Of a DNA stretch of 64,000 nucleotides, positions 37,395 through 50,869 are shown in pieces. The position numbers and the translations under genes were made by a program. The first letter of the stretch is position 1; each line of letters opens with the position of its first letter. The notes beneath the pieces are model-generated. The model had not been told where the DNA came from, did no database searches, and saw only the letters and a program-made list of their open reading frames with translations. The DNA comes from Rubrivivax sp. (GTDB taxonomy: Bacteria > Pseudomonadota > Gammaproteobacteria > Burkholderiales > Burkholderiaceae_C). Location: NCBI GenBank assembly GCA_016719535.1, contig JADJYX010000004.1, positions 1 through 64,000 on the forward strand, in the 5' to 3' direction.

Positions 37395-38591
37395 TCAGCG
37401 CCGCACGGCGTTCAGCACCAGCAGTGACGCGCAGGCGGCAAAGGCGAGTGCCGGTACCCAGGCCAGGCCCTGGGCCAGGGCCGGCGTCGGCGATACCGCC
37501 AGCACGGTGCCGATGCGCACCAGCGCCGCACCAGCCAGCGTCGCCGACAGCGCGCCGCTCATCAGCCCCTCGCGACCCGTGGCGCCCAGCGCCAGCGCAG
37601 CACTGAAGGCCGCGCACAGCAGCAAGGCCCAGCCGGCGCCGGCGGCGAGTTGGGCCACGATCCACAGCCCGAGCCCGGGCGCGAAGGCCGCGCCCGCGGT
37701 GCCCAGCATCGCCAGTTCGGCGCCGATGGCCATCGTCGCCGGCGCCCCCAGGCGGCGCGCCAGCAGCCCGGCCGGCAGCAGGGTGAGGTTGAAGCCGACC
37801 CAGAAGATCGGCAGCAGCGACGGCAGATCGCTGGCCGCCGTATGGCGCAGCGCCAGGGCCGGACTCGAGACCGCCTGGTGCCACTGGAAGGCGAGCGCGC
37901 CGATGGCACAGGCCAGCAGGAAGGCGGCCACCGTGCCGCGCCCGGCCGGCGCCGCGGCCGGCGGCGGCGCTGCGGTGGCGGTCGCCTGCCGGGCCAGCGC
38001 GCGCTCGGCCGCCACCATGCCCAGCGTCACCAGCGCCAGCGCCAGCGCGGCCAGCCCGAAGGGCAGGCGGGGATCCAGGGCCTTGAGCTGCAGGCCGAGG
38101 TACGGCGCCAGCGCGTTGGCCACGCCGAGGCCGAAGCTGGCCAGCGCCACCATCATCGGCTGCGACGGCCTGGCGACGTAGCGCCCCAGCATCGTCAGCG
38201 GCGGCGCGCGCAGCGCCGAGGTGGTGACCACCCACAGCAGCGTGATGGCGACGAACAGACCCGGCGAGCCTTGCGGCGCGGCCCAGGGCAGCGCCAGGAA
38301 GGCCGCGGCCGACAGCAGGCTGACCGCCAGCACCCAGCGCCCGAGGCGGCCCAGCACGCGCGCCGCGCGATCGCTGGCCAGGCCGACCGCGAGGTCGGTG
38401 GCGATGAAGACCAGCTGGTCGGCCAGCAGCAGCCAGGGCACCCAGCGCACACCCAATCCGGCCTGCCCGGCCAGCGCCGGCAGGTAGGCTACGTAGACGA
38501 TCCAGCCGAGCGCGAAGGCGAACTGCACCGCCGCCAGGTACAGGCCGATGGCGGCGGGCACGCGGGGCGCGGTCGCGGTGGCGCCCATCAC
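37395..38591 (-). CDS. MFS transporter
   Basis: A 398-residue permease with about 12 hydrophobic helices and a central loop near residues 195–215 rich in Ala/Pro. The loop 2–3 motif is degenerate (ASDRAARVLGRLGRWVLAV, about 74–92). The substrate is unknown. It lies 7 bp after the alpha-hydroxy-acid oxidase gene on the same strand, so a role in lactate or hydroxy-acid traffic is possible but only inferred. Confidence 0.8.
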   Translation of the reverse strand: MMGATATAPRVPAAIGLYLAAVQFAFALGWIVYVAYLPALAGQAGLGVRWVPWLLLADQLVFIATDLAVGLASDRAARVLGRLGRWVLAVSLLSAAAFLALPWAAPQGSPGLFVAITLLWVVTTSALRAPPLTMLGRYVARPSQPMMVALASFGLGVANALAPYLGLQLKALDPRLPFGLAALALALVTLGMVAAERALARQATATAAPPPAAAPAGRGTVAAFLLACAIGALAFQWHQAVSSPALALRHTAASDLPSLLPIFWVGFNLTLLPAGLLARRLGAPATMAIGAELAMLGTAGAAFAPGLGLWIVAQLAAGAGWALLLCAAFSAALALGATGREGLMSGALSATLAGAALVRIGTVLAVSPTPALAQGLAWVPALAFAACASLLVLNAVRR

Positions 38592-38598
38592 GCGGCGT

Positions 38599-39750
38599 TC
38601 AGGCCGGGAAGGTGCCCGGCAGCAGGATCGAGCGGTCGACGGTGCCGATCTTCGTATGGCCGCAGAAGGCCATCGTCAGGTCGAGCTCCTTGTGGATGAT
38701 CTCCAGCGCCTGGGTCACGCCGGCCTGGCCCATCGCGCCCAGGCCGTAGACCATGGCGCGGCCGATGTAGGTGCCGCGCGCGCCCAGCGCCCAGGCCTTG
38801 AGCACGTCCTGGCCGCTGCGGATGCCGCCGTCCATGTGCACCTCGATCCTGGAGCCGACCTCGGCCACGATGGCCGGCAGCGCCTGGATGCTGGAATCGG
38901 CACCGTCGAGCTGGCGGCCGCCGTGGTTGCTGACGATCAGCGCATCGGCGCCGCTGTCGGCGGCCAGGCGGGCGTCCTCGACGTCCTGGATGCCCTTGAG
39001 GATCAGCTTGCCGCCCCAGCGCTTCTTGATCCACTCGACGTCGCCCCAGTTCAGGCGCGGGTCGAACTGCCGGGCCGTCCATTCCGACAGGCTGCCCATG
39101 TTCTCCACGCCCTTGACGTGGCCGACGATGTTGCCGAACTGCCGGCGCTGCGTGCCCAGCATGCCCAGGCACCAGCGCGGCTTGGTCGCCATGTTGACGA
39201 TGTTGCGCAGCGTCAGCTTGGGCGGCGCCGACAGGCCATTCTTCAGATCCTTGTGGCGCTGGCCGAGGATCTGCAGGTCCAGCGTCAGCACCAGCGCGTC
39301 GCACTTCGCGGCCTTGGCGCGGTCGATCAGCCGCTCGATGAAGTCGCGGTCGCGCATCACGTAGAGCTGGAACCAGAACGGCTGCCGCGTGTGGGCGGCA
39401 ATGTCCTCGATCGAGCAGATGCTCATCGTCGACAGCGTGAAGCGGATGCCGAAGGCCTCGGCCGCCTTGGCCGCCAGGATCTCGCCGTCGGCATGCTGCA
39501 TGCCCGTCAGGCCCACCGGGGCGATGGCCACCGGCATCTTCACGTCGATGCCGACCATCTTCGTGGCCGTGCTGCGGTCTTCCATGTTGACGGCCACACG
39601 CTGGCGCAGGCGGATCTTCTGGAAGTCGCTCTCGTTGGCGCGGTAGGTGCTCTCGGTCCAGCTGCCGGAATCGGCATAGTCGTAGAACATGCGCGGCACG
39701 CGTCTTTCGGCCAGGCGGCGCAGGTCCTCGATGGTGGTGATGACGGTCAT
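38599..39750 (-). CDS. lldD: FMN-dependent alpha-hydroxy-acid dehydrogenase (L-lactate dehydrogenase type)
   Basis: A 383-residue TIM-barrel flavoenzyme oxidising L-2-hydroxy acids such as L-lactate, with electrons to quinones. The family signature SNHGGRQLDG (about 270–279) holds the catalytic His and substrate Arg. APVGLTGMQHADGE, TLSTMSICSIEDIA and HMDGGIRSGQDVLKA are also present. Substrate assignment to lactate is by overall similarity; glycolate or mandelate relatives share these motifs. Expressed with the downstream MFS gene, and a LysR gene lies just upstream on the same strand. Confidence 0.88.
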   Translation of the reverse strand: MTVITTIEDLRRLAERRVPRMFYDYADSGSWTESTYRANESDFQKIRLRQRVAVNMEDRSTATKMVGIDVKMPVAIAPVGLTGMQHADGEILAAKAAEAFGIRFTLSTMSICSIEDIAAHTRQPFWFQLYVMRDRDFIERLIDRAKAAKCDALVLTLDLQILGQRHKDLKNGLSAPPKLTLRNIVNMATKPRWCLGMLGTQRRQFGNIVGHVKGVENMGSLSEWTARQFDPRLNWGDVEWIKKRWGGKLILKGIQDVEDARLAADSGADALIVSNHGGRQLDGADSSIQALPAIVAEVGSRIEVHMDGGIRSGQDVLKAWALGARGTYIGRAMVYGLGAMGQAGVTQALEIIHKELDLTMAFCGHTKIGTVDRSILLPGTFPA

Positions 39751-39790
39751 GGCGGTATGGGTCTCCTCGCGGCGCGAATGCTAGCGAGGG

Positions 39791-40768
39791 CTAGCGCGGC
39801 GCTCGCCGTCGGCGGCCGGAAAGTTCTTCGGGTGTGGCCGGAGCCGGCGGCGGGTGCAGGCGGTCCTGCACCAGCGCCATGGCGTCGATGGCGATGCGGG
39901 CGCAACAGCCGGTCAGCCAGTCGCAGAACTCGGCCGCCGCGCCGTCGCCGCCATGCGGCGCCACCTGGTAGAGCAGCTGCGGCCGCGTGAAGGGGCCGAA
40001 CAGCGGCAGCAGCCGGCCCTCGGCCAGCGCCTGGCGCGCCAGGCTGGGCCGACCCAGCACCACGCCCTGGCCGCAGAGGGCGGCCTCCAGCGTCAGCCCC
40101 AGGTCGACCAGCCTGGGGCCGTCGGTCGGCTCCGGCCAGTCCAGGCCGGCGGCCATGAACCAGGGCCGCCAGGGCTCGATCGGCGTGCGCAGCAAGGGGG
40201 CATGCCGCAGGTCGGCCGGGGCCTTCAGTGCCGGCAGATTGGCCAGCAGGCCGGGTGCTGCCATCGGCAGCACCACGTCGTCGAGCAGCATGTCGCCTTC
40301 GGCCGCTGCATCGCTGGCGCGCACCTCCACGTCGGCGCTGCCGGCGTTGACGTCCAGGAACGGGATCGACAGCACGATCTCCAGCTCCAGGTCCTCGTGC
40401 GCCTGCGTGAACGAGCCGAGCTCGGGCACCAGGATCAGCCGCGCGAAGGTGGGCGGCGCGCACACGCGCAAGCGGCGCCGGCGCTGCGCCGCGCGCCGGT
40501 GCTGCGGCATCGCCGCCAGCAGCGCCAACGCGCTGCGCACCTGGTCCAGGTAGTCGCGCCCGCCGGCGGTCAGCGCCAGCGACTTGCCCTGGCGGGTGAA
40601 GAGGGGCTGGCCGAGCAGGTCTTCCACCGCCGCCACGCGCTTGCCCACCGCGCTGGCGGTGACGTGCAGTTCGCCGGCGGCGCGTTCGTAGCTGCCCAGC
40701 CGGGCCGCGGCCTCGAAGGCGCGCAGGCCGTCGATCGAGGGAAAGCGCAGATCGGCGGGGCTGGCCAT
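39791..40768 (-). CDS. LysR-family regulator (GcvA-like)
   Basis: A 325-residue LysR protein. The helix-turn-helix lies at about residues 11–70 (LRAFEAAARLGSYERAAGELHVTASAVGKR), with FPSIDGLRAFEAAARLGS as in GcvA-type members, and the C-terminal sensor domain to about 300. Located 40 bp upstream of lldD on the same strand, which suggests co-transcription and possibly control of the hydroxy-acid genes. The ligand is not known. Confidence 0.88.
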   Translation of the reverse strand: MASPADLRFPSIDGLRAFEAAARLGSYERAAGELHVTASAVGKRVAAVEDLLGQPLFTRQGKSLALTAGGRDYLDQVRSALALLAAMPQHRRAAQRRRRLRVCAPPTFARLILVPELGSFTQAHEDLELEIVLSIPFLDVNAGSADVEVRASDAAAEGDMLLDDVVLPMAAPGLLANLPALKAPADLRHAPLLRTPIEPWRPWFMAAGLDWPEPTDGPRLVDLGLTLEAALCGQGVVLGRPSLARQALAEGRLLPLFGPFTRPQLLYQVAPHGGDGAAAEFCDWLTGCCARIAIDAMALVQDRLHPPPAPATPEELSGRRRRAPR

Positions 40769-40859
40769 GCGGCGAGTCTAGGCTTTCGGGCACGGGCACG
40801 GGCCCGGCCCGGCCCGGGCAGCAGCGGCCGCCGGCGCCGGGGCTGTTTATGATCGATCG

Positions 40860-41252
40860 ATGACGTCCATCGACCACACCCGGCAGCATCCGCCGGGCTG
40901 GGTGCGCAAGGTCTGGCTCGCGGCCGGCGCGCTGGCGCTGGCCACCGGTGTGGTGGGCGCGGTGCTGCCGGTGCTGCCCACCACGCCCTTCGTCTTGCTG
41001 GCCGCCTACTGCTTCGCACGCGGCAGCCCGCGCTGGGAGCGCTGGCTGCTGCGCCATCCGCGCTTCGGCCCGATGGTGCGCGCCTGGCGGGCGCGGCGCG
41101 TGATCCCGCTGCGTGCCAAGCAGCTGGCCTGGACAATGATGGTCGTGAGCTCGGTCTCGTCGTGGTGGCTGATGGCCGACCCCTGGCGCTGGCTGCCCGG
41201 CCTGGTGTGCGCCGTGACCGCGTGGTGGATGTACCGGCTGCCCAGCCGGTAA
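40860..41252 (+). CDS. DUF454 (YbaN-like) inner-membrane protein
   Basis: A 130-residue protein with three to four transmembrane segments. The family hallmark LPVLPTTPFVLLAAYCFARGSPRWERWLL spans about 37–65 and is followed by HPRFGPMVRAW. YbaN/DUF454 proteins have no settled function. Divergent from the LysR gene with 91 bp between. Confidence 0.88.
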   Translation: MTSIDHTRQHPPGWVRKVWLAAGALALATGVVGAVLPVLPTTPFVLLAAYCFARGSPRWERWLLRHPRFGPMVRAWRARRVIPLRAKQLAWTMMVVSSVSSWWLMADPWRWLPGLVCAVTAWWMYRLPSR

Positions 41253-41280
41253 CGCTGTCCGCCGTGGCCGTCGGCCGCCC

Positions 41281-41979
41281 CTATTCGTACTCGCCCTTCA
41301 GGCTCGGCCGCGGTGGCGGCCGCGGCCGCGGCGAGAAATTCAGCCGCGCCTGGGCGCCAGCGCTGCCGCTGACTTGTGCCGGCACATCGGCCTGCGCCAC
41401 CAGCTGGTCGGGGTGCCACAGGCGCAGGTTGGCGGCCCCGTCGGGCACGCCGCGCAAGGTGGCGCGGCCGGTGGCGTCTGTCACCGCCACCCAGGGTGTG
41501 GGGCTGGCATAGAGGTGGCCACGCATCGAGCCGTGCAGGTGGCAGCCGATGCCGGTGGCGCCGGGGGCGTCGATGACCACGTCGGCCGAGGTCTCGCGGC
41601 CGCCGCGTGCGGCGGCCAGGCGGAACTCGAAGCTCTTGGCCGGCGCGATCGAGCCCAGCGGACCGCCTGCCACCGAACGCACATGGTGGTCGAAGCGGTC
41701 GCGGTTGACGAAGCGCACCGTGCTGCCCAGCGGGACCGCGGTCACATAGGGCTCGAAGCGGATCTCGCGCTGCACGATCAGCACCGGCTCGGGCGCCGGC
41801 GCCAGCGGCACGGCGGCGCCGCCCGTGGGCAGCAGGGCCACCACCACGTCAGGGGCCGGCTTGCCGTCGGGCGTGGTGACGGTGACGTTTAAATCGGCGG
41901 CGTGGACGGGCAGCCAGGCGGGCAGCAAGGTCAGCGCCAGCAGGGCAGCGGCTCTCAGGTTGCGGGGCAGGGCATGCAT
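41281..41979 (-). CDS. Exported plastocyanin-like cupredoxin
   Basis: A 232-residue periplasmic protein. A signal peptide (about 1–27, ending HAA) precedes a carboxypeptidase-regulatory-like beta region and a cupredoxin fold. Type 1 copper ligands are readable: His in FDHHVRS (about 98) and the CHLHGSM cluster (about 144–150, Cys, His, Met). The C-terminal tail is Arg/Pro-rich (RPRPPPRP). Start 41979 gives a clean signal peptide. Probably a soluble electron carrier or methylamine-utilisation-type copper protein; the partner is unknown. Confidence 0.82.
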   Translation of the reverse strand: MHALPRNLRAAALLALTLLPAWLPVHAADLNVTVTTPDGKPAPDVVVALLPTGGAAVPLAPAPEPVLIVQREIRFEPYVTAVPLGSTVRFVNRDRFDHHVRSVAGGPLGSIAPAKSFEFRLAAARGGRETSADVVIDAPGATGIGCHLHGSMRGHLYASPTPWVAVTDATGRATLRGVPDGAANLRLWHPDQLVAQADVPAQVSGSAGAQARLNFSPRPRPPPRPSLKGEYE

Positions 41980-42038
41980 GGCGGCCACTATACGCAGCGG
42001 CCGTGACGGGCGCGAGCGGCCCGGCTGCGGCGAACCGA

Positions 42039-43286
42039 TCAGGAAGCCGCCTCGTCGTCGAACAGCGACGCCTCCACCCGTGCCGGCGGGGCATCGCTGC
42101 GGCGTGGGCCGCGGCTGTCGCTGGCCTTCGCATCGCGCTTCGCCTCGCCCTGGGCGCGTGTCAGGCTGCCGGCGCGCACGCCGAGCAGGCGCAGCCTGCG
42201 GCCCAGGTCCACGCGCTTGAGGCACACACCCGCGGCACGGCGGATGGCGGCGGCATCGGCGGTGGCCTCGGCCAGGGTCTGGTCACGGGTGACGGTGCGG
42301 AAGTCGTCGAAGCGCAGCTTGATGCCGATGGTGCGGCCCCTGTAGCCTTTGCGCTGCAGGTCAGCGGCCAGCTGCTCGCACAGTTGCGTGAAGACCGCGC
42401 CCAGTTCCGCCTTGTCGGCCACCGCGTGCAGGTCGCGCTCGAAGGTGGTCTCGCGGCTCATCGACACCGGTTCGCTGTGCGTCACCACCGGGCGGTCGTC
42501 GACGCCGTGCGCGGCGTCGTGCAGCCAGCGGCCGTAACTGCGGCCGAAGCGTTCCACCAGCCAGGCGCGCGGCCGCTCGGCCAGTTCGCCGATGGTGGCG
42601 ATGCCCAGCGCCGCCAGCCTGATGCCCGCCTTGGGGCCGATGCCGTTGATGCGCCGCACCGGCAGCGGCCAGATGCGCGTGGCGATGTCGGCCTCGGTCA
42701 GCACCGTCAGGCCGTCGGGCTTGTCCAGTTCGCTGGCGATCTTGCTCAGCAGCTTGTTGGGCGTAACGCCGATCGAGCAGCTCAGCCCGGTGCTGCGGCG
42801 CACGTTGTTGCGGATCTCCTGCGCGATGGCGCGCACGCCGCCGCTGGCGTCGTGGCCCACCACATCCTGCGCGCCCGCAACCGCGCTGAGGTCGATGTAG
42901 ATCTCGTCGATGCCGCGGTCCTCGATGACCGGCGCCACCTCGGCCACCGCGGCCTTGAACAGGCGCGAATAGCGCCGGTACTCGTCGAAGTCCACCGGCA
43001 GCAGCACCGCCTGCGGGCACAGCGCGGCCGCCTTCATCAGCCCCATCGCCGAATTGACGCCGTAGGCGCGCGCGGCATAGGTGGCGGTGGTGATGACGCC
43101 GCGGCCCTGGTAGTCGCGCAGCGTGGCAAAGCGCCGCGTGCCGTCGGCCAGCGGCACCGGCTGGTGGCGGCGGCCGCCGCCGATGACCACCGGCTGGCCC
43201 TTCAGCTCGGGGTAGCGCAGCAGCTCCACCGACGCATAGAAGGCGTCCATGTCGAGGTGTGCGATCCAGCGGCGGCGCGGCGGCAT
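42039..43286 (-). CDS. dinB: DNA polymerase IV (Y family)
   Basis: A 415-residue translesion polymerase. Catalytic motif residues are HLDMDAFYASVE (about 9–20) and EDRGIDEIYIDLSA (about 121–134). It also has YAARAYGVNSAMGL, SIGVTPNKLLSKIASELDKP and a helix-hairpin-helix INGIGPKAGIRLAALG. The tail after about 350 is basic and may bear a clamp-binding segment near EASLFDDE. No LexA-type box was found upstream by eye. Divergent from a small hypothetical gene with a 23-bp gap. Confidence 0.93.
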   Translation of the reverse strand: MPPRRRWIAHLDMDAFYASVELLRYPELKGQPVVIGGGRRHQPVPLADGTRRFATLRDYQGRGVITTATYAARAYGVNSAMGLMKAAALCPQAVLLPVDFDEYRRYSRLFKAAVAEVAPVIEDRGIDEIYIDLSAVAGAQDVVGHDASGGVRAIAQEIRNNVRRSTGLSCSIGVTPNKLLSKIASELDKPDGLTVLTEADIATRIWPLPVRRINGIGPKAGIRLAALGIATIGELAERPRAWLVERFGRSYGRWLHDAAHGVDDRPVVTHSEPVSMSRETTFERDLHAVADKAELGAVFTQLCEQLAADLQRKGYRGRTIGIKLRFDDFRTVTRDQTLAEATADAAAIRRAAGVCLKRVDLGRRLRLLGVRAGSLTRAQGEAKRDAKASDSRGPRRSDAPPARVEASLFDDEAAS

Positions 43287-43309
43287 GGCGGCGAGGGTAC
43301 AACCGCGGC

Positions 43310-43636
43310 ATGTCCGACGAATACCAGATCCCGGTGCCGCCCTCGTTCCAGGCCGTGCATGCCGATGCGCGCGGCCGGCTGCGGTTGCCGCGCGATCAAT
43401 TCCGTGCCCGCTACGAGCTGTGCGAAGACCTGGCGCTGGCGCTGGTGGAGCGCGCGCAGGCGATCCGCTTCGACCTCGGCGTCACCGAGGCCGACGTGCT
43501 GGAACGCATCGCGCAAGGCCTGCAGCCGCCGGCGGCGGGGCTGGACGAGGCCGAGGCGGCCTGGGTCGTCACGCGGCTGGCCGAGCTGCTGGACTGGCCC
43601 TGGTCGGGCCGGCCGCAGCCGGCGGCGGGCGGCTGA
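43310..43636 (+). CDS. Conserved small hypothetical protein
   Basis: A 108-residue acidic-to-neutral soluble protein with no signal peptide or membrane segment. It looks like a helical protein (ARYELCEDLALALVERAQAIRFDLGVTEADVLERIAQGL). I recognise no domain of known function. It is packed between dinB (divergent, 23 bp) and argH (converging, 0-bp gap), which supports it being real. Codon use matches its neighbours. Confidence 0.65.
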   Translation: MSDEYQIPVPPSFQAVHADARGRLRLPRDQFRARYELCEDLALALVERAQAIRFDLGVTEADVLERIAQGLQPPAAGLDEAEAAWVVTRLAELLDWPWSGRPQPAAGG

Positions 43637-45040
<1,404 letters not shown>

Positions 45041-45109
45041 CGTGGGGCTTGTGAGGGCGCGCGGGGGCTGCGCGGGGCTGCGTATTATCGACGCCACCCC
45101 CGAGCCGCC

Positions 45110-46234
45110 ATGCCCGACCGCGACGACCTGCAGCCCGACTTCTCGCCCACCGGCAGCCGCCCGGCCAGCCTGTGGCCCGAAAGCCAGCGCGTCAGCGAAT
45201 TCCGCAGCACCGCGCAGGCGCTGACCGGCTTCCAGCCGCTGGCCGACGAGCGCGAGCAGACGGCGACTGCTTTCGACGTCTGCCACCCGGCGCTGGGGCT
45301 GCGCGCGGTGCTGCTGGTGCAGGCGGTGCTGGCGGTGGCGGTGCTGGCCACCAGCGCCGATGGCGCCGACTGGCTGGCGCGCCAGGGCGCCGCGGCGTTC
45401 GGCGGCACCGCGGGCACCGTGCTGTGGCTGGTGCTGCTGTGTTCGACGCGGCGCTGGCTGGCCAGGCGCGGCGCGCCGGTGCGCGGCGCCGTGATGCTGG
45501 CCCTGGGCGCCGTGGTGGCGCTGGCCGCCTGGTGGCCGCTGTGGCTGGCCGGCCTGGCCGATGGCGGCGCCTTGCGCACGCTCGGCGTGCTGCTGGTCGG
45601 CGCCGGCCTTGCCGCGCTGCTGTGGGCCTGGCTGGAGCTGCGCGCCCGCATCTGGCAGCCGGCCACCGCCAGCGCGCGGCTGGCCGAGCTGCAGTCGCGC
45701 ATCCGCCCGCACTTCCTGTTCAATACGCTCAATACCGCGGTGGCGCTGGTGCGTGTCGATCCGTCGCGGGCCGAGGCCGTGCTCGAGGACCTGTCGGAGC
45801 TGTTCCGCGTGGCGCTGGCCGAGACCGGCGCCGCGGTATCGCTGGCCGAGGAGGTGGCGCTGGCACGGCGCTACCTGGCGATCGAGGCGGTGCGCTTCGG
45901 CCCGCGGCTGGCCGTCCGCTGGGACATCGACGAGCGCGTGCTCGACGCGCGCGTGCCGCCGCTGGTGCTGCAGCCGCTGGTCGAGAATGCGGTGCGGCAT
46001 GGCGTCGAGCCGGCAGTCGGCGGCGGCCGCATCCACATCGAGGCGGTGGCGCGGCGCGGCCAGGCGCTGATCACGGTGCACAACACGGTGGGGGACGAGC
46101 CCTCGGCCCCCGGCCATGGCATGGCGCTGCGCAACGTGCGCGAGCGCCTGCGCCTGCTGCACGACGTCGGCGGCCAGTGCGACACCTGGCGCGACGGGCA
46201 GGGCTTCCACGCCCGCATCACGGTGCCGCTGTGA
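45110..46234 (+). CDS. LytS/AlgZ-type sensor histidine kinase
   Basis: A 374-residue kinase. A cytoplasmic N-terminal tail (about 60 residues) precedes four hydrophobic segments (about 65–180). Then comes the His_kinase domain with RPHFLFNTLNTAVALVRVDP (about 202–221, phosphoacceptor His) and a GHGMALRNVRERLRLLH ATP lid (about 337). It lacks a classic H-box dimer domain, as is normal for this family. The GTG of the response-regulator gene overlaps its stop (GTGA), so they form an AlgZR-type pair. Confidence 0.92.
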   Translation: MPDRDDLQPDFSPTGSRPASLWPESQRVSEFRSTAQALTGFQPLADEREQTATAFDVCHPALGLRAVLLVQAVLAVAVLATSADGADWLARQGAAAFGGTAGTVLWLVLLCSTRRWLARRGAPVRGAVMLALGAVVALAAWWPLWLAGLADGGALRTLGVLLVGAGLAALLWAWLELRARIWQPATASARLAELQSRIRPHFLFNTLNTAVALVRVDPSRAEAVLEDLSELFRVALAETGAAVSLAEEVALARRYLAIEAVRFGPRLAVRWDIDERVLDARVPPLVLQPLVENAVRHGVEPAVGGGRIHIEAVARRGQALITVHNTVGDEPSAPGHGMALRNVRERLRLLHDVGGQCDTWRDGQGFHARITVPL

Positions 46235-46986
46235 CGCCCACGCTGCGCACGCTGATCGTCGACGACGAGGAACTGGCGCGCCTGCGCCTGCGCAGCCTGC
46301 TGCAGGCCGTCGACGACCCGCCGGTGCAGGTGATCGGCGAAGCCGCCGATGCGCAGACGGCGCTGGCGGTGCTGCAGGTCGATGGCGGCTGCGACCTGGT
46401 GCTGCTGGACATCCGCATGCCCGGGCGCGACGGCCTGCAGCTGGCGGCGGCGCTGCGCTCGCTGCCGCAGCCGCCGTCGGTGGTCTTCGTCACCGCACAC
46501 GGCAGCCATGCACTGCGTGCCTTCGACCTCGACGCCGTCGACTACCTCACCAAGCCGGTGCTGCGCGAGCGCCTGCAGGCCGCACTCAAGCGCGTGGTGC
46601 AGCGGCGCTGGCCGGTGGAGAGCCAGCCGGCGCCACTGGCCGAGGAGCCGGTGCTGGTGGTCAACGACCGTGGCCGCATGCGGCGCATCCCGGTGGCCGA
46701 GGTGCTGGTGCTCAAGGCCGAACTGAAGTACGTGACGCTGCGCACCGCGCAGGGCAGCCACCTGCTCGACGATTCGCTGACCGAACTGGAACGGCGCCTG
46801 GGCCGCGGCTTCATCCGCATCCACCGCAACGCGCTGGTGGCCGCGCGCGCCGTGCGCGAGCTGCGCCGGCACGCCGACGAAGGCGGCGAGGAGGGCTGGG
46901 CCGTGCGCGTGGCGCCGATCGACGAATGGCTGCCGGTGTCGCGCCGGCAGCTGGCGGCGGTGCGCGAGGCGCTGGCCAGCGGCTGA
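46231..46986 (+). CDS. LytTR-family response regulator (AlgR-like)
   Basis: A 251-residue regulator. The receiver domain (about 1–125) carries acidic pocket DDEE and phospho-Asp in LLDIRMPGRDG (about 60–70), with Lys in DYLTKPV (about 108). The C-terminal LytTR DNA-binding domain (about 145–250) includes LKAELKYVTLRT and RIHRNALVA. The GTG start overlaps the kinase stop, indicating coupling. In related bacteria such pairs control surface and motility functions; the target here is unknown. Converges on ppc with a 4-bp gap. Confidence 0.92.
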   Translation: MTPTLRTLIVDDEELARLRLRSLLQAVDDPPVQVIGEAADAQTALAVLQVDGGCDLVLLDIRMPGRDGLQLAAALRSLPQPPSVVFVTAHGSHALRAFDLDAVDYLTKPVLRERLQAALKRVVQRRWPVESQPAPLAEEPVLVVNDRGRMRRIPVAEVLVLKAELKYVTLRTAQGSHLLDDSLTELERRLGRGFIRIHRNALVAARAVRELRRHADEGGEEGWAVRVAPIDEWLPVSRRQLAAVREALASG

Positions 46987-46990
46987 CGCT

Positions 46991-49816
<2,826 letters not shown>

Positions 49817-49929
49817 GAGGGGCTCCGGAGGACGTAGCCGAATGGCCCATTGTGCACGCCGGCGGCAGGCCGGCCGACCGGCATCGGCGCGGCGCGGCCG
49901 GTCCCCGGCGCTCGTCATAATGCCGCGCC

Positions 49930-50859
49930 ATGAACCCACCCACGATCATCGCCACGCGCGAAAGCCGCCTCGCGCTGTGGCAGGCCGAGCATGTGCGGGA
50001 CCTGCTGGTGCAGCGCTTCGGCCTCAGGGTCGAACTGCTGGGCATGACCACGCGCGGCGACCAGATCCTCGACCGCGCGCTGTCCAAGGTCGGCGGCAAG
50101 GGCCTGTTCGTGAAGGAGCTGGAAACCGCCCTCGAGGACGGCCGTGCCGACCTCGCTGTTCATTCGCTGAAGGACGTGCCGATGGACCTGCCCGCGGGCT
50201 TCGTGCTGGCGGCGGTGATGGAACGCGAGGACCCGCGCGACGCCTTCGTCTCCAACCGCCATGCCGCCCTGGACGAGCTGCCGCAGGGCGCGGTGGTCGG
50301 CACCTCCAGCCTGCGCCGCGTGGTGCAGCTGCTGGCGCGCCGGCCCGACCTGCAGATCGAGCCGCTGCGCGGCAACCTCGATACGCGGCTGCGCAAGCTC
50401 GACGAGGGCGGCTTCGACGCCATCGTGCTGGCGGCCGCCGGGCTCAAGCGGCTGGGGCTGGCCTCGCGCATCCGCAGCTGCTTCGAGGTCGAGCAGATGA
50501 TTCCGGCCGCCGGCCAGGGTGCGCTGGGCATCGAGGTGCGCGCGGACGCCACCGCGCTGCGGCAGACGCTGGCCGGCCTGGTGCACCGCCCCACCTGGCT
50601 GGCCGCGCATGCCGAGCGCGCCGTGTCGCGCGCGCTGGGCGGCAGCTGCAGCATGCCGCTGGCCGCCCATGCCGTCTGGCAGGGCGGGCAGCTGGTGATC
50701 ACCGCGGCACTGGGCCATGGCACCGACCCGCGCCAGCCGCTGCTGCACACCACCTGCAGCGCCGTGCCGGCCGATGCGGCGGCGGCGACGGCGCTGGGCG
50801 AGCAGGCCGCCGCCGCGTTGCGGGCCGCCGGCGCCGGGCGCTACCTGGCCGTCCACTAG
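49930..50859 (+). CDS. hemC: Porphobilinogen deaminase
   Basis: A 309-residue tetrapyrrole enzyme assembling four porphobilinogens into hydroxymethylbilane. The cofactor-anchoring Cys is in LGGSCSMPLAAH (about 238–249), and the Arg/Lys substrate residues in TTRGDQILDRALSKVGGKG and SLKDVPMDLP are present. First gene of hemC–hemD–hemX–hemY; hemD follows after 10 bp. Confidence 0.96.
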   Translation: MNPPTIIATRESRLALWQAEHVRDLLVQRFGLRVELLGMTTRGDQILDRALSKVGGKGLFVKELETALEDGRADLAVHSLKDVPMDLPAGFVLAAVMEREDPRDAFVSNRHAALDELPQGAVVGTSSLRRVVQLLARRPDLQIEPLRGNLDTRLRKLDEGGFDAIVLAAAGLKRLGLASRIRSCFEVEQMIPAAGQGALGIEVRADATALRQTLAGLVHRPTWLAAHAERAVSRALGGSCSMPLAAHAVWQGGQLVITAALGHGTDPRQPLLHTTCSAVPADAAAATALGEQAAAALRAAGAGRYLAVH

Positions 50860-50869
50860 CAGGCCCGTC

